Source: Mycolicibacter nonchromogenicus (GTDB taxonomy: Bacteria; Actinomycetota; Actinomycetes; Mycobacteriales; Mycobacteriaceae). Taken from it: a stretch of 64,000 bases of DNA. The stretch lies in NCBI RefSeq assembly GCF_002101775.1, contig NZ_LQPI01000036.1:1-64000 (forward strand), read 5' to 3'. The notes under the pieces were generated by a model. That model saw only the letters and a program-made list of their open reading frames with translations. It was not told the DNA's origin and searched no databases. Below, piece after piece: positions 19,001-27,864 of this stretch (the stretch's first letter is position 1; each line of letters starts with the position of its first letter). Made by a program: the position numbers and the translations under genes.

Positions 19001-19275
19001 TAGCGGCCGATCACCGTCCGGTAGATCTCCGGCTCGATGCGGGTCGACAGCGCGGTTGAATTCACCACATCAGCGAAAAGTATTGTCAGTCGCCGCAATT
19101 CACCCGAGCCCGCGCGCGGCGCGCAGAGCAGATCTTCGGCGTCCTGGTTCCCGTTGTCGACTGTGAGCACCTGCTCGGCGAGCGCGCTGGCGGTGGCACG
19201 GTCACCGCTGTTCGCTGCCGCGATCGCGTGATCCAGCAGTTTGTCGATCTCGTCGGGCTCGTCGGTTAGACTCAT
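16072..19275 (-). CDS. Class III adenylate/guanylate cyclase fused to an AAA/STAND-type ATPase and helical repeats
   Basis: This is a 1067-residue fusion. Residues about 60-230 form a class III cyclase domain: the metal-binding Asp is D69 in LFADVVNST, with a second at D113 in KGDGLLAVFG, and the N183-x3-R187 pair (NLASR) completes the active site. The ATPase has Walker A GEAGMGKS (280-287) and a Walker B-like VLLAEDLQWFD near 415. From about residue 600 the sequence is Ala- and Leu-rich helical repeats of TPR character. Mycobacteria have similar cyclase-ATPase-LuxR proteins, but no LuxR helix-turn-helix is present here. It probably makes cAMP in response to a ligand or partner. It is the third gene of a four-gene operon joined by 4-bp overlaps. 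Confidence 0.9.
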   Translation of the reverse strand: MSLTDEPDEIDKLLDHAIAAANSGDRATASALAEQVLTVDNGNQDAEDLLCAPRAGSGELRRLTILFADVVNSTALSTRIEPEIYRTVIGRYRQQVDEIINRYEGHVFSTKGDGLLAVFGHPSAHENDVRRAVQAGLDITREVDRLSDRVRARFGFDIAVRVGVHRGMVYLDVAQDDVYGLGANLASRVSGLAPPGGVVVSAAVAPLVAGHFELEAQTAQPVKGIDEPVEHYLVVKEQLGRSRVALGRLVGRDLELTYLQESWSQARQGALSVPGICFSGEAGMGKSRLATAAAELAEQAGRPVLALIGSPFHADAGLYPIRTLLEQRAGIERTTAQSDRLRLLEEEVTAHGLDPVTMVPLLAAALEIPAEGGYQPTRAEGAKLYRQVIEAAVEYLLACTGGAPAVLLAEDLQWFDPSTRDVVTSLLASAPGTLLVVLTARELRSLPDLPQLKVFELAPLTAAQTDELIAALNPGLSGAERSDVRRRCDGVPLYIEEVVAKLHEQPQDAVGWARVPDALYEPLFSRLRASSNTIQVVEAAATIGREFDRPMLDAALDMTASDLGDAVAALVAARVFEPVTKDRWRFRHELLREVAYELPPPSVRRQLHGRVADTLVSDSDNPDWHLVALHYRIAERFEAAAEAHQKAAYDARQRGALDEARVCLTQAIEQLRLAPEGPSRDRREVLCRLRRGFLTSAVEGTASPNAAKDFERCLKLGATDPRQDGFMSTMTALWAYYLPRGDLRRALRVAEYARSKRPNEQKWFGPTNAAAFGMVAWFLGDFGKARALLEQAVTAMTEAPLPDFESLWYIPSDALASMHLHLAMARFIQGDLAGADEQFAETVSRAKDIGFPQGPFSHCYQQFTEIFMCMEAGLLDRADGMVTALAAQAERHGFEYWTMIAATQRGAIDALAALASEDADPARLAPHISAMTEVGSTLRAAEVKLFSTYYDGMLARLLIAAGDTASAQECLDGALALADETAVNFYRAELLRIRSHTHGDAADRDSDLRCAIDTARRQAAHVYELRAAMDLVDLQGDSAREVLAAAMTHFDADGDWPELDRARALLG

Positions 19276-19778
19276 AGGTCGACGATGATGTCCAGATGCT
19301 GGTCCGGTGCGGTGGCGGGCGGCAAGCTGGTGAACCGAATCCGGCCGCGATAGGTGCCGCTGACGTAAGCCTGCCCACGTACCCCCACCCGGAATCGCGT
19401 GGCGAGGGGCTGCAGCGCTGCCGGCATCAACACCAGTGCCTGCGGTGGGATCGCATACGAGGTTCCCTCAGCGACCAAGGTTGCGGCCACCGACAACAGC
19501 CGCTCGCATCCGGAACTCGGCGGCGCCTCAAGATATTCGGAGAACTCGATGTCGTCGTCGCTCTGGGCGCCGCACTGCGCCATCAGGGCGTCGGACATGT
19601 CGTAACCTGCCGTGGCCACCAGGTTGATCACCTGGCGGGCCGATTGCGCCCACTGTTCCGAACCGAACGTGCCCTCGGCGCTTCGGTGGTCCGCGTCGAG
19701 GACGATGGCGCCGACATCATTCACCAGCTGCCGCGACCTCTGGGCGTACTGGAAAATGCCCTGGTTGAGGTCTTTCAT
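19272..19778 (-). CDS. Unrecognised 168-residue protein of the accessory operon
   Basis: I do not recognise this protein. The first 70 residues look helical (MKDLNQGIFQYAQRSRQLV, WAQSARQVINLVATAGYDM). The C-terminal 75 residues look like beta strands and contain VGVRGQAYVSGTYRGRIRF. That half resembles the C-terminus of the 222-residue protein at 21321, which shares the GTYRG motif in the same context. No signal peptide or membrane helix is seen. It overlaps the preceding 476-residue gene and the cyclase gene by 4 bp each, so the three are almost certainly translated together. Confidence 0.75.
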   Translation of the reverse strand: MKDLNQGIFQYAQRSRQLVNDVGAIVLDADHRSAEGTFGSEQWAQSARQVINLVATAGYDMSDALMAQCGAQSDDDIEFSEYLEAPPSSGCERLLSVAATLVAEGTSYAIPPQALVLMPAALQPLATRFRVGVRGQAYVSGTYRGRIRFTSLPPATAPDQHLDIIVDL

Positions 19779-21205
19779 GTGTCACCGTCCTGGGGGCGAG
19801 TGCGAATCCGCTGCAGGTAGCGCCATGGGTCGGTCGCCAATCGGGCGGTCAGGTCGGCGGCGAAACCGATCGACTCCTCGACCGGTATCACGCCGCTCGC
19901 GTATTTGGTGGCCAAGGCCGCGCTGCGCTGCGACATTTCGTCGATGCACTCGTTGAGCATCTCGATGGCCACGGTGATCGCCCGCTGTGTCGGGTCCGGC
20001 TCCACGGGCAGTGTCGGGCTGTCCTGCTTGCTGCCGGTCGGGGTGGACGGTTTCCACGGCGTCCAGCCTGTCCCGCCCTGCTGAGCCTGCTTGGCAACCC
20101 CGCCCTGCAGCATCTCGACGCTTTGGTCGGCGTAGCCCAGCACGCAGGCGAATAGGGCGGTGGGGAACCAGCTCAGGTTGCGGAAACTCACGACTTTCTT
20201 GGTGCGCACCCGCACGCCGTGCAGGTTCGCATCACCGACCGTGGACGTCATCCGGATGAAGCCTTCGTCGACCAGGACGGCGCCGTCGCCGTGCCCCCCG
20301 GGTGCCGGGTCGTCGTCGAGCAGGTAGTTGACCCATGCCGTGGGTTGGGGCGCCGGCGGGCCCGCCTCGGCGCCCTTCCAGTACTTCAGCGGCGTCCGCA
20401 TCTGGGGCGTGCCCTTGATTCCGCAGGTGGTGCTGAAGCGTTCGAGTACGCGACTCCAGCCGTCCGGGCGGATGGGCATGGCCTCCATCGCACAGAAGAA
20501 CGGCAGGCAGTGCGCCCAGTTCAGCGGATCGACAACGCCTTTCACCTCATCCAGTGACACCTTTGTGCTGGTGAATTCGGTGGTCAGCACCACGCACGGA
20601 TAGCCTCGCACCCACTTGAATTTGGCCTGGCACAGCGGAACCACGGCGACGTCGGTTTTCAACGAACCGGACAGCACCACCTGTGTCCAGTCGTCGCGGC
20701 CGCCGAACTTGTCGCGCAGGGTTTCCAGCAGGTCGCCTCCGCCGCCGGCTGCGGCCAACGCGAGGGTCTCGGCGAATTGCGCGTCCCACTCACTCGGCCG
20801 GTAGTACGACGGCAGGTGACTCAGCGCACCGATCGCATAAACCATGCGGGACAACTGAACCGACGTCAGCTGCGCGGCCTGCGGCTCGTCGGCGGCGACG
20901 GAGTCGGCGTCGGTCATGTGCGCAGACGATGCTGTTGAGGTCACTTGGTTGCGCAAGACGGTCAATGCCTCGGCCAAATCGGGCACTACCGCCACATCGG
21001 GTCGTTCGGGATTGGGTTCGAGTGACTGGCCCAGGAAGCCGAGCAATTCCTCATACCATCCGGCATTAGCTCCCGTGCTGCCGGGAAGATAGCGCTCTAC
21101 GGTCGCTTCGATATCGGGGTCGCGGGAGTTGATGACCGCTTGATCGAGAGCGCCGTAAAGCGCCAGCAGAGATTGAGCAGCAGTTCCCACATCGGTTGCC
21201 GCCAT
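19775..21205 (-). CDS. Unrecognised 476-residue protein, first gene of the accessory operon
   Basis: I do not recognise this protein. It has a helical N-terminus, a central mixed region with the strand-rich segment GYPCVVLTTEFTSTKVSLDEVKGVVDPLNWAHCLPFF, and a conserved-looking SFRNLSWFPTALFACVLGYADQSVEML. The central part (about 150-360) reads like a lipid- or ligand-binding alpha/beta fold, but this is only an impression. I chose ATG 21205 because GGAGG lies 4 nt before it; GTG 21220 is an alternative. A TATACT -10 box at 21235-21240 on the minus strand probably drives the operon. The last 4 bp overlap the 168-residue gene. Confidence 0.75.
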   Translation of the reverse strand: MAATDVGTAAQSLLALYGALDQAVINSRDPDIEATVERYLPGSTGANAGWYEELLGFLGQSLEPNPERPDVAVVPDLAEALTVLRNQVTSTASSAHMTDADSVAADEPQAAQLTSVQLSRMVYAIGALSHLPSYYRPSEWDAQFAETLALAAAGGGGDLLETLRDKFGGRDDWTQVVLSGSLKTDVAVVPLCQAKFKWVRGYPCVVLTTEFTSTKVSLDEVKGVVDPLNWAHCLPFFCAMEAMPIRPDGWSRVLERFSTTCGIKGTPQMRTPLKYWKGAEAGPPAPQPTAWVNYLLDDDPAPGGHGDGAVLVDEGFIRMTSTVGDANLHGVRVRTKKVVSFRNLSWFPTALFACVLGYADQSVEMLQGGVAKQAQQGGTGWTPWKPSTPTGSKQDSPTLPVEPDPTQRAITVAIEMLNECIDEMSQRSAALATKYASGVIPVEESIGFAADLTARLATDPWRYLQRIRTRPQDGDT

Positions 21206-21234
21206 TGCGCCTCCGATCACCCAAGTAAGCAGGT

Positions 21235-21240
21235 AGTATA
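21235..21240 (-). promoter_or_regulatory. Putative -10 box of the accessory minus-strand operon
   Basis: TATACT on the minus strand lies about 30 nt before ATG 21205, which has its own GGAGG. No good -35 is visible. Nearby, CGGGAC at 21248-21253 and GTCCCG at 21265-21270 form an inverted repeat that could be an operator between the two divergent transcripts. Confidence 0.4.
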
Positions 21241-21320
21241 CGGCGGCCGGGACGATTCTCGGCAGTCCCGAAAGAGAATTCTTTTACAGAAACCCAAATG
21301 ATTTCCTAAGGACGGAATCG

Positions 21321-21989
21321 GTGGCTGACAAAGCGCTTGGTGACGGCACCATCGACGACTTACCGTGGGCGTCTATATTTGATCCCGCCGCGAATGCGCG
21401 AGCGCTCAATGCGATCCAGGCTGAGGGCTTCCGTGCCGCCCGCCGAATCATCGATGAATTCGCTCAAGCGGCGACCGCGGCGACCGCGGCGCCCGAGGGT
21501 GCCACCGCTGACGCGGCCGACTCCGCCGGCCCGCCGGACCTGGAACGGTTCACCCGGGCCTGGTGGTCGACGGCCGGACAATTCCTGCTTCGGTCGCGGC
21601 CGGCGACGCGACCGCACGACGACGGCGGGCCGGTGGCTCTGGACGTCAACGATCCGGCCTCCAAAGACGCCTTGACGCTGCGCGTCACCGGGCCGGGTTC
21701 GGCCGCCGGCGAGGTGTGGCTGCACAACCGGGAGGGCGAGGACCGCCCGGCAGTCCGGCTGCGCTGCAGCGCGTTGCTCGGTCACGGTGGCCAGGTGATC
21801 GATGCCGGCGCGGTGCGGATCGACCCCGTCACGGTGCCGATGCCGCGCCGGTCCAGCAGGGGCGTGCAGATCAGCGTCGACGTGGGCGCCGAGATCTGCC
21901 CGGGCACCTATCGCGGCACTCTGCTGGCCGACGATTGCCCGGATCTCTGGCTTCCGGTGGTGCTCACCGTCGCGGCGCAGGAGTCGTGA
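21321..21989 (+). CDS. Unrecognised 222-residue protein with a GTYRG C-terminal domain
   Basis: I do not recognise this protein by name. An N-terminal helical part (ARALNAIQAEGFRAARRIIDEFA) is followed by an Ala/Pro-rich linker (about 50-75) and a strand-rich C-terminal domain ending in ICPGTYRGTLLADDCPDLWLPVVLTV. Such endings are typical of small beta-sandwich domains. A similar stretch closes the 168-residue protein on the other strand. GTG 21321 has AAGGA about 8 nt upstream. The stop overlaps the prenyl synthase start by 4 bp, so the two are translationally coupled and may interact. Confidence 0.75.
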   Translation: MADKALGDGTIDDLPWASIFDPAANARALNAIQAEGFRAARRIIDEFAQAATAATAAPEGATADAADSAGPPDLERFTRAWWSTAGQFLLRSRPATRPHDDGGPVALDVNDPASKDALTLRVTGPGSAAGEVWLHNREGEDRPAVRLRCSALLGHGGQVIDAGAVRIDPVTVPMPRRSSRGVQISVDVGAEICPGTYRGTLLADDCPDLWLPVVLTVAAQES

Positions 21990-23035
21990 CCGACACCGCC
22001 GACCGCGCCTCGGTGTCCGCGGTCGATGAACGCCTGGGCGAGGTCGCCCGGATTGTTCGACGGGCGATGCTCGACGCGCTGCCCGACGGTGAGCCCAGCA
22101 AGTGGCTCTATGCACCGCTGCGGGCGTATCCGCAGCGGCCGGGTAAGGCGCTGCGGCCCGCGCTGTGCCTGTCGGCCGGCCGGGCTTTTGGCGCCGACAC
22201 CGATGCGTTACTCGGCATCGCCGTGGCGATCGAGTTGCTGCACAACGCCTTTCTGGTGCATGACGACGTCGCCGACGGCAGCGAGATGCGCCGGGGCAGA
22301 CCGACTCTGGGCGCTATGTATGGGATGGCGACGGCTATCAACACCGGCGACGCGCTGGCATTGGTCGCCGGGCAGGTACTGCGCCGGGCGACCCGGCAGC
22401 TTGACCGTGATCTGGGCGAACTGGTCTGGTCGGAGTTCGACACCATGGCCCTGCGGACTCTGGAGGGCCAGGCGATCGAGGTGGGCTGGCAGGCCGACAA
22501 CATCGACGACCTGGCGCCCGATGACTACCTGAATCTGATCCTGCACAAGACCTGCTGGTACACCACCATCCATCCGCTGCGCGTGGGGGCGATCGTGGGG
22601 TCGCACGGTACCGCGGAGCTGGGGTCGCTGGTCCGATTCGGTTTCCATTTCGGAGCGGCATTCCAGATCCGCGACGACCTGCTGAACCTGGTGGGCGACG
22701 AACGGATCTACGGCAAGGAGATCCTGGGCGATCTCTACGAAGGGAAGCGGACGCTGCCCCTGGTTCATCTGCTGTCCGTGGCGCGGCCATCCGACCGGGA
22801 CCTGCTGGCGGACTATCTGCACCGCACGCGAGCGCAGCGCTCGGCTGCTCTGGTGCAGCGGGTGCGCACGATGATGGACGACTACGGCAGCATCGCGTTC
22901 ACCCGCCACTACGCCGAGGGCATTCTGCTGGCGGCCGAGGAGTACTTCGAGCACGCGTTCGCCGACGCCCATCCCGGTCCTGATCTGGAGTTCCTGCGGT
23001 CGCTGGTGCCCTACGTGTGGGCGCGGTGGCGCTGA
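21986..23035 (+). CDS. Polyprenyl (geranylgeranyl-type) diphosphate synthase
   Basis: The 349-residue trans-isoprenyl diphosphate synthase condenses IPP with allylic diphosphates. The first Asp-rich motif is D93-D94-V-A-D97, preceded by Phe89 at position -4, a feature of short-chain (C15-C20) enzymes. The second motif is D230-D231-L-L-N234, where the last Asp is replaced by Asn. [10 protein letters not shown] (substrate Lys/Arg), the RRGRPT arginines and the [14 protein letters not shown] segment are intact. GTG 21986 overlaps the preceding stop (GTGA). Its product may feed the large FAD protein of the divergent operon. Confidence 0.88.
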   Translation: MTDTADRASVSAVDERLGEVARIVRRAMLDALPDGEPSKWLYAPLRAYPQRPGKALRPALCLSAGRAFGADTDALLGIAVAIELLHNAFLVHDDVADGSEMRRGRPTLGAMYGMATAINTGDALALVAGQVLRRATRQLDRDLGELVWSEFDTMALRTLEGQAIEVGWQADNIDDLAPDDYLNLILHKTCWYTTIHPLRVGAIVGSHGTAELGSLVRFGFHFGAAFQIRDDLLNLVGDERIYGKEILGDLYEGKRTLPLVHLLSVARPSDRDLLADYLHRTRAQRSAALVQRVRTMMDDYGSIAFTRHYAEGILLAAEEYFEHAFADAHPGPDLEFLRSLVPYVWARWR

Positions 23036-23053
23036 CACCGGCCCGGCACGCCT

Positions 23054-23059
23054 TAAGGT
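23054..23059 (+). promoter_or_regulatory. Putative -10 box for leaderless thyX
   Basis: TAAGGT ends 7 nt before GTG 23067. This supports 23067 over the in-frame GTG at 23058, which would overlap the box. Confidence 0.55.
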
Positions 23060-23066
23060 GAGAGCC

Positions 23067-24753
<1,687 letters not shown>

Positions 24754-24760
24754 GGCGCAC

Positions 24761-26437
24761 GTGACTGAGGATCTTTCCCCGCCGGGCCCGCTGACCGAAG
24801 GCGGGCTGCGCGTCACCGCGCTCGGCGGCATCAGCGAAATCGGCCGCAACATGACCGTTTTCGAGCACCTCGGCCGGCTGCTGATCATCGACTGCGGCGT
24901 GCTGTTCCCAGGCCACGACGAGCCCGGCGTCGACCTGATCCTGCCGGACATCCGCCACATCGCCGACCGGCTCGGCGACGTTGAGGCGCTGGTGCTGACC
25001 CACGCCCACGAGGACCACATCGGTGCCATCCCGTTCCTGCTCAAGCTGCGGGCGGACATCCCGGTGGTCGGGTCGAAGTTCACCCTGGCGCTGGTCGCGG
25101 CCAAGTGCCGGGAACACCGAATCAAGCCGGTCTTCGTTCAGGTGGCAGAAGGTCAGCGCAGCACCCACGGAGTGTTCGAGTGCGAGTACTTCGCGGTGAA
25201 CCACTCCATCCCGGATGCGCTGGCGATCGCGGTACACACCGGCGCGGGCACCGTCTTGCACACCGGCGACATCAAGCTCGACCAGTTGCCCCCGGACGGG
25301 CGCCCCACCGACCTGCCCGGCATGTCGCGCCTGGGCGACAAGGGCGTGGACCTGTTCCTGTGCGACTCGACCAATGCCGAGATCCCCGGGGTGGGCCCGA
25401 GCGAGAGCGAAGTCGGCCCCACCCTGCACCGGCTGATCCGCGGCGCCGAGGGCCGGGTGATCGTGGCCTGCTTCGCCTCGAATGTGGATCGGGTGCAGCA
25501 GATCGTCGATGCCGCGGTGGCATTGGGCCGCCGGGTCGCGTTCGTCGGCCGGTCGATGGTCCGCAACATGGGCATCGCCAAAGACCTGGGCTTTTTGCGG
25601 GTGGCGGACTCAGATCTGGTGGACATCGGGGCCGCTGAGATGATGCCGCCGGAGAAGGTGGTGCTGGTCACCACCGGTACCCAGGGCGAACCGTTGTCGG
25701 CGCTGTCGCGGATGTCGCGGGGCGAGCACCGGTCCATCACACTGACCGCCGGCGATCTGGTGGTGTTGTCGTCGTCGCTGATTCCGGGCAACGAAGAGGC
25801 CGTCTTCGGCGTGATGGACGCCCTGGCCAAGATCGGCGCCCGGGTGGTCACCAACGCCGCCGCCCGCGTGCATGTGTCCGGGCACGCCTACTCCGGCGAA
25901 CTGCTGTTCCTCTACAACGGGATTCGGCCGCGCAATGTGATGCCGGTGCACGGCACCTGGCGGATGTTGCGGGCCAACGCCGCCCTGGCCGCACGGACCG
26001 GAGTGCCGGAGGAGTCGATCCTGCTGGCCGAGAACGGGGTCAGCGTCGATCTGGTTGCCGGGCAAGCCCGCATCGCCGGCGCGGTGCCGGTCGGCAAGAT
26101 GTTCGTCGACGGGCTCGTCGACGGCGATGTCGGCGACGCGACACTGGGGGAGCGGTTGATCCTGTCCAGTGGATTCGTCGCGATAACGGTGGTGGTGCGC
26201 CGCGGGACCGGCAAGCCGGTGGCCCCGCCGCACCTGCATTCGCGGGGCTTCTCCGAAGACCCGAAGGCCTTGGAGCCGGCTGCCCGAAAGGTCGAGGCGG
26301 AGCTGGAATCCCTTGTCGCAGAACAGGTCACCGATCCGGTCCGGATCGCTCAGGCAGTACGGCGCACGGTGGGCAAGTGGGTAGGCGAGGTCTACCGGCG
26401 TCAGCCGATGATCGTTCCGACGGTGATCGAGGTCTGA
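24761..26437 (+). CDS. rnj: Ribonuclease J
   Basis: The 558-residue metallo-beta-lactamase/beta-CASP nuclease processes and degrades RNA by endo- and 5'-exonucleolytic action. The zinc motif is H81-A-H83-E-D85-H86, with further ligands in LHTGDIKLD. The beta-CASP motifs include CDSTNAE, CFASNVDRVQQI and HVSGHAYSGEL, followed by PVHGTWRML. The C-terminal domain (from about 450) ends in the short basic arm seen in actinobacterial enzymes. GTG 24761 gives the same length as the M. tuberculosis protein. A hairpin terminator follows at 26462. Confidence 0.95.
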   Translation: MTEDLSPPGPLTEGGLRVTALGGISEIGRNMTVFEHLGRLLIIDCGVLFPGHDEPGVDLILPDIRHIADRLGDVEALVLTHAHEDHIGAIPFLLKLRADIPVVGSKFTLALVAAKCREHRIKPVFVQVAEGQRSTHGVFECEYFAVNHSIPDALAIAVHTGAGTVLHTGDIKLDQLPPDGRPTDLPGMSRLGDKGVDLFLCDSTNAEIPGVGPSESEVGPTLHRLIRGAEGRVIVACFASNVDRVQQIVDAAVALGRRVAFVGRSMVRNMGIAKDLGFLRVADSDLVDIGAAEMMPPEKVVLVTTGTQGEPLSALSRMSRGEHRSITLTAGDLVVLSSSLIPGNEEAVFGVMDALAKIGARVVTNAAARVHVSGHAYSGELLFLYNGIRPRNVMPVHGTWRMLRANAALAARTGVPEESILLAENGVSVDLVAGQARIAGAVPVGKMFVDGLVDGDVGDATLGERLILSSGFVAITVVVRRGTGKPVAPPHLHSRGFSEDPKALEPAARKVEAELESLVAEQVTDPVRIAQAVRRTVGKWVGEVYRRQPMIVPTVIEV

Positions 26438-26461
26438 GCCTTCCCTGGCGCGACCAGACAC

Positions 26462-26497
26462 GAAAGCCCCCGAAACTGGGTGTTTTTAGGGGCTTTC
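26462..26497. terminator. Hairpin terminator between rnj and the converging SDR gene
   Basis: GAAAGCCCC (26462-26470) pairs with GGGGCTTTC (26489-26497) around an 18-nt loop; AGAC/GTCT can extend the stem after a 2-nt internal mismatch. No long T-run follows. It sits between converging transcripts and may serve both. Confidence 0.6.
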
Positions 26498-26586
26498 ACG
26501 TCTGCTCGCGGTGGAAAAGTCACATCTTCTCGGCGTACACCGACCATTTCATAGGCCGTCTGAGCCACCGGGTTGCGTGCCGCGGG

Positions 26587-27420
26587 CTACCTCTTGTTGA
26601 TGAACCCGGCGTCGACGGGCAACGTGATGCCGGTGATGTAGCGGGCCGCATCGGATACCAGCCACGCCACCGCATTGGCGATGTCCTCCGCTTCCAGCAC
26701 CGCCACCGGCAGCGCATTGCCCATATCCGGCGGCGCGCCCGTCGCGGCGGTGAGCTCAGCCAGCCAACCCCGCACGTAGTCGTTGTTGATCATCGGGGTG
26801 TCCACCCCGGCCGGGTGCACCGAGTTCACCCGGATGCTGTGCGGCGCCAGTAGATTCGCGTAGACGCGCATCAGTCCGACCAGCCCGTGCTTGGCCGCGG
26901 TGTAACCGATGGCCCCGGCGTCGTGGCTGCCGATCCCGGCCAGGCCCGCGGCCGAACTGATCAGCACGATCGACCCTCCGTCGCCCTGGTCGATCATCGT
27001 CGGTATCGCCGCTTCGATGGTGTGGTAGGCCCCGGTCAGGTTGACATCGATGACGTCCTGCCAGCCGTCGGCGGCGGCCATCGGTGCGATGCCGGCATTG
27101 GCCACCACGATGTCGATCCGGCCCAGCTCGCGCAGACCGGCCTGCACCGCGGCGCCCAGCGCCGCCTGATCGCGCACGTCGGCCCGGTGGGCCACGATGC
27201 GCGCACCGGTGCGTTCGACCAATTCGACGGTCGTCGCCAAGTCCTCGGCGCCGGCCAGCGGATAGGGCACGCTGTCGATCTGTTCGCACAGGTCGACAGC
27301 GATGATGTCGGCGCCGTCGGCGGCCAAGCGCAGGGCATGGGCCCGGCCCTGGCCGCGGGCCGCGCCGGTGATCAGCGCGACCTTCCCGCGCTGGGCCCCG
27401 TCGGACGGTCGGGCCGTCAC
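26587..27420 (-). CDS. Mycofactocin-coupled SDR family oxidoreductase (Rv2750-like)
   Basis: The 277-residue SDR has the N-terminal [30 protein letters not shown] segment typical of the mycofactocin-dependent SDR subfamily, in which the nicotinamide cofactor stays bound and is reoxidised through mycofactocin. NAG occurs in VVANAGIAP; catalytic Ser is in LISSAAG and Tyr/Lys in YTAAK. The C-terminus [16 protein letters not shown] also fits that subfamily. It overlaps the upstream monooxygenase gene by 4 bp, as Rv2750 pairs with Rv2749. Probable substrate: an alcohol, not identifiable here. Confidence 0.88.
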   Translation of the reverse strand: MTARPSDGAQRGKVALITGAARGQGRAHALRLAADGADIIAVDLCEQIDSVPYPLAGAEDLATTVELVERTGARIVAHRADVRDQAALGAAVQAGLRELGRIDIVVANAGIAPMAAADGWQDVIDVNLTGAYHTIEAAIPTMIDQGDGGSIVLISSAAGLAGIGSHDAGAIGYTAAKHGLVGLMRVYANLLAPHSIRVNSVHPAGVDTPMINNDYVRGWLAELTAATGAPPDMGNALPVAVLEAEDIANAVAWLVSDAARYITGITLPVDAGFINKR

Positions 27421-27731
27421 GGCCGCAGTTGGCCCTTAGCCGGGTCGCCGGCGGGGACAGCGTTGAGCAGCTTGATCTCGGGTGCGCCGGCCAGGTGCTC
27501 GCCGAGGCTGCCGAACAGCTCGCCGGAGGCCGGCGACGTCGAGTGTGCCTTGAGCGCCTCGTGGTCGGCCCACTGCTCGATGAAGACGAAGGAGCCGTCG
27601 GCTTCGTGCAGGGAGTACAGCTGGCAGCCCGGTTCTTCGTGGACCTGCGCCACCGCCTTGGTGCAGATTTCGCGGACGGTTTCGACCGATTCCGGCTTGA
27701 CGGCGAAGGTGGCGATGACGACCACGGGCAT
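27417..27731 (-). CDS. Antibiotic biosynthesis monooxygenase (ABM) domain protein (Rv2749-like)
   Basis: The 104-residue dimeric ferredoxin-like protein has the ABM pattern [21 protein letters not shown], then [32 protein letters not shown]. Such proteins are quinone- or polyphenol-oxidising monooxygenases or small-molecule binders. ATG 27731 gives the same length as Rv2749; an upstream ATG at 27761 lacks family sequence. Its stop overlaps the SDR start by 4 bp, so the two probably act on related compounds. Confidence 0.85.
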   Translation of the reverse strand: MPVVVIATFAVKPESVETVREICTKAVAQVHEEPGCQLYSLHEADGSFVFIEQWADHEALKAHSTSPASGELFGSLGEHLAGAPEIKLLNAVPAGDPAKGQLRP

Positions 27732-27851
27732 GTGCGACTCCTTGGCAGGTAGGGGATTCACCGGTCACCCTACCCAGCGCTGCGCCGGACGTGCGGCAAA
27801 CCCGTCCCACGGGGCCCGTGTGGCTTATGGTGCAGATGGGGTAGTTGCGAC

Positions 27852-27857
27852 TAGGAT
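27852..27857 (+). promoter_or_regulatory. Putative -10 box for leaderless ftsK
   Basis: TAGGAT ends 7 nt before ATG 27865 without a ribosome-binding site. This fixes the ftsK start although the frame is open about 1 kb further upstream. Confidence 0.5.
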
Positions 27858-27864
27858 TGCCGAT

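Noticed and set aside
26887..27864. An open frame continuing about 1 kb upstream of the ftsK ATG, suggesting a longer protein
   Set aside because: The extra sequence is the antisense of the SDR and monooxygenase genes, shows no FtsK similarity, and the -10 box and ATG at 27865 mark the start.
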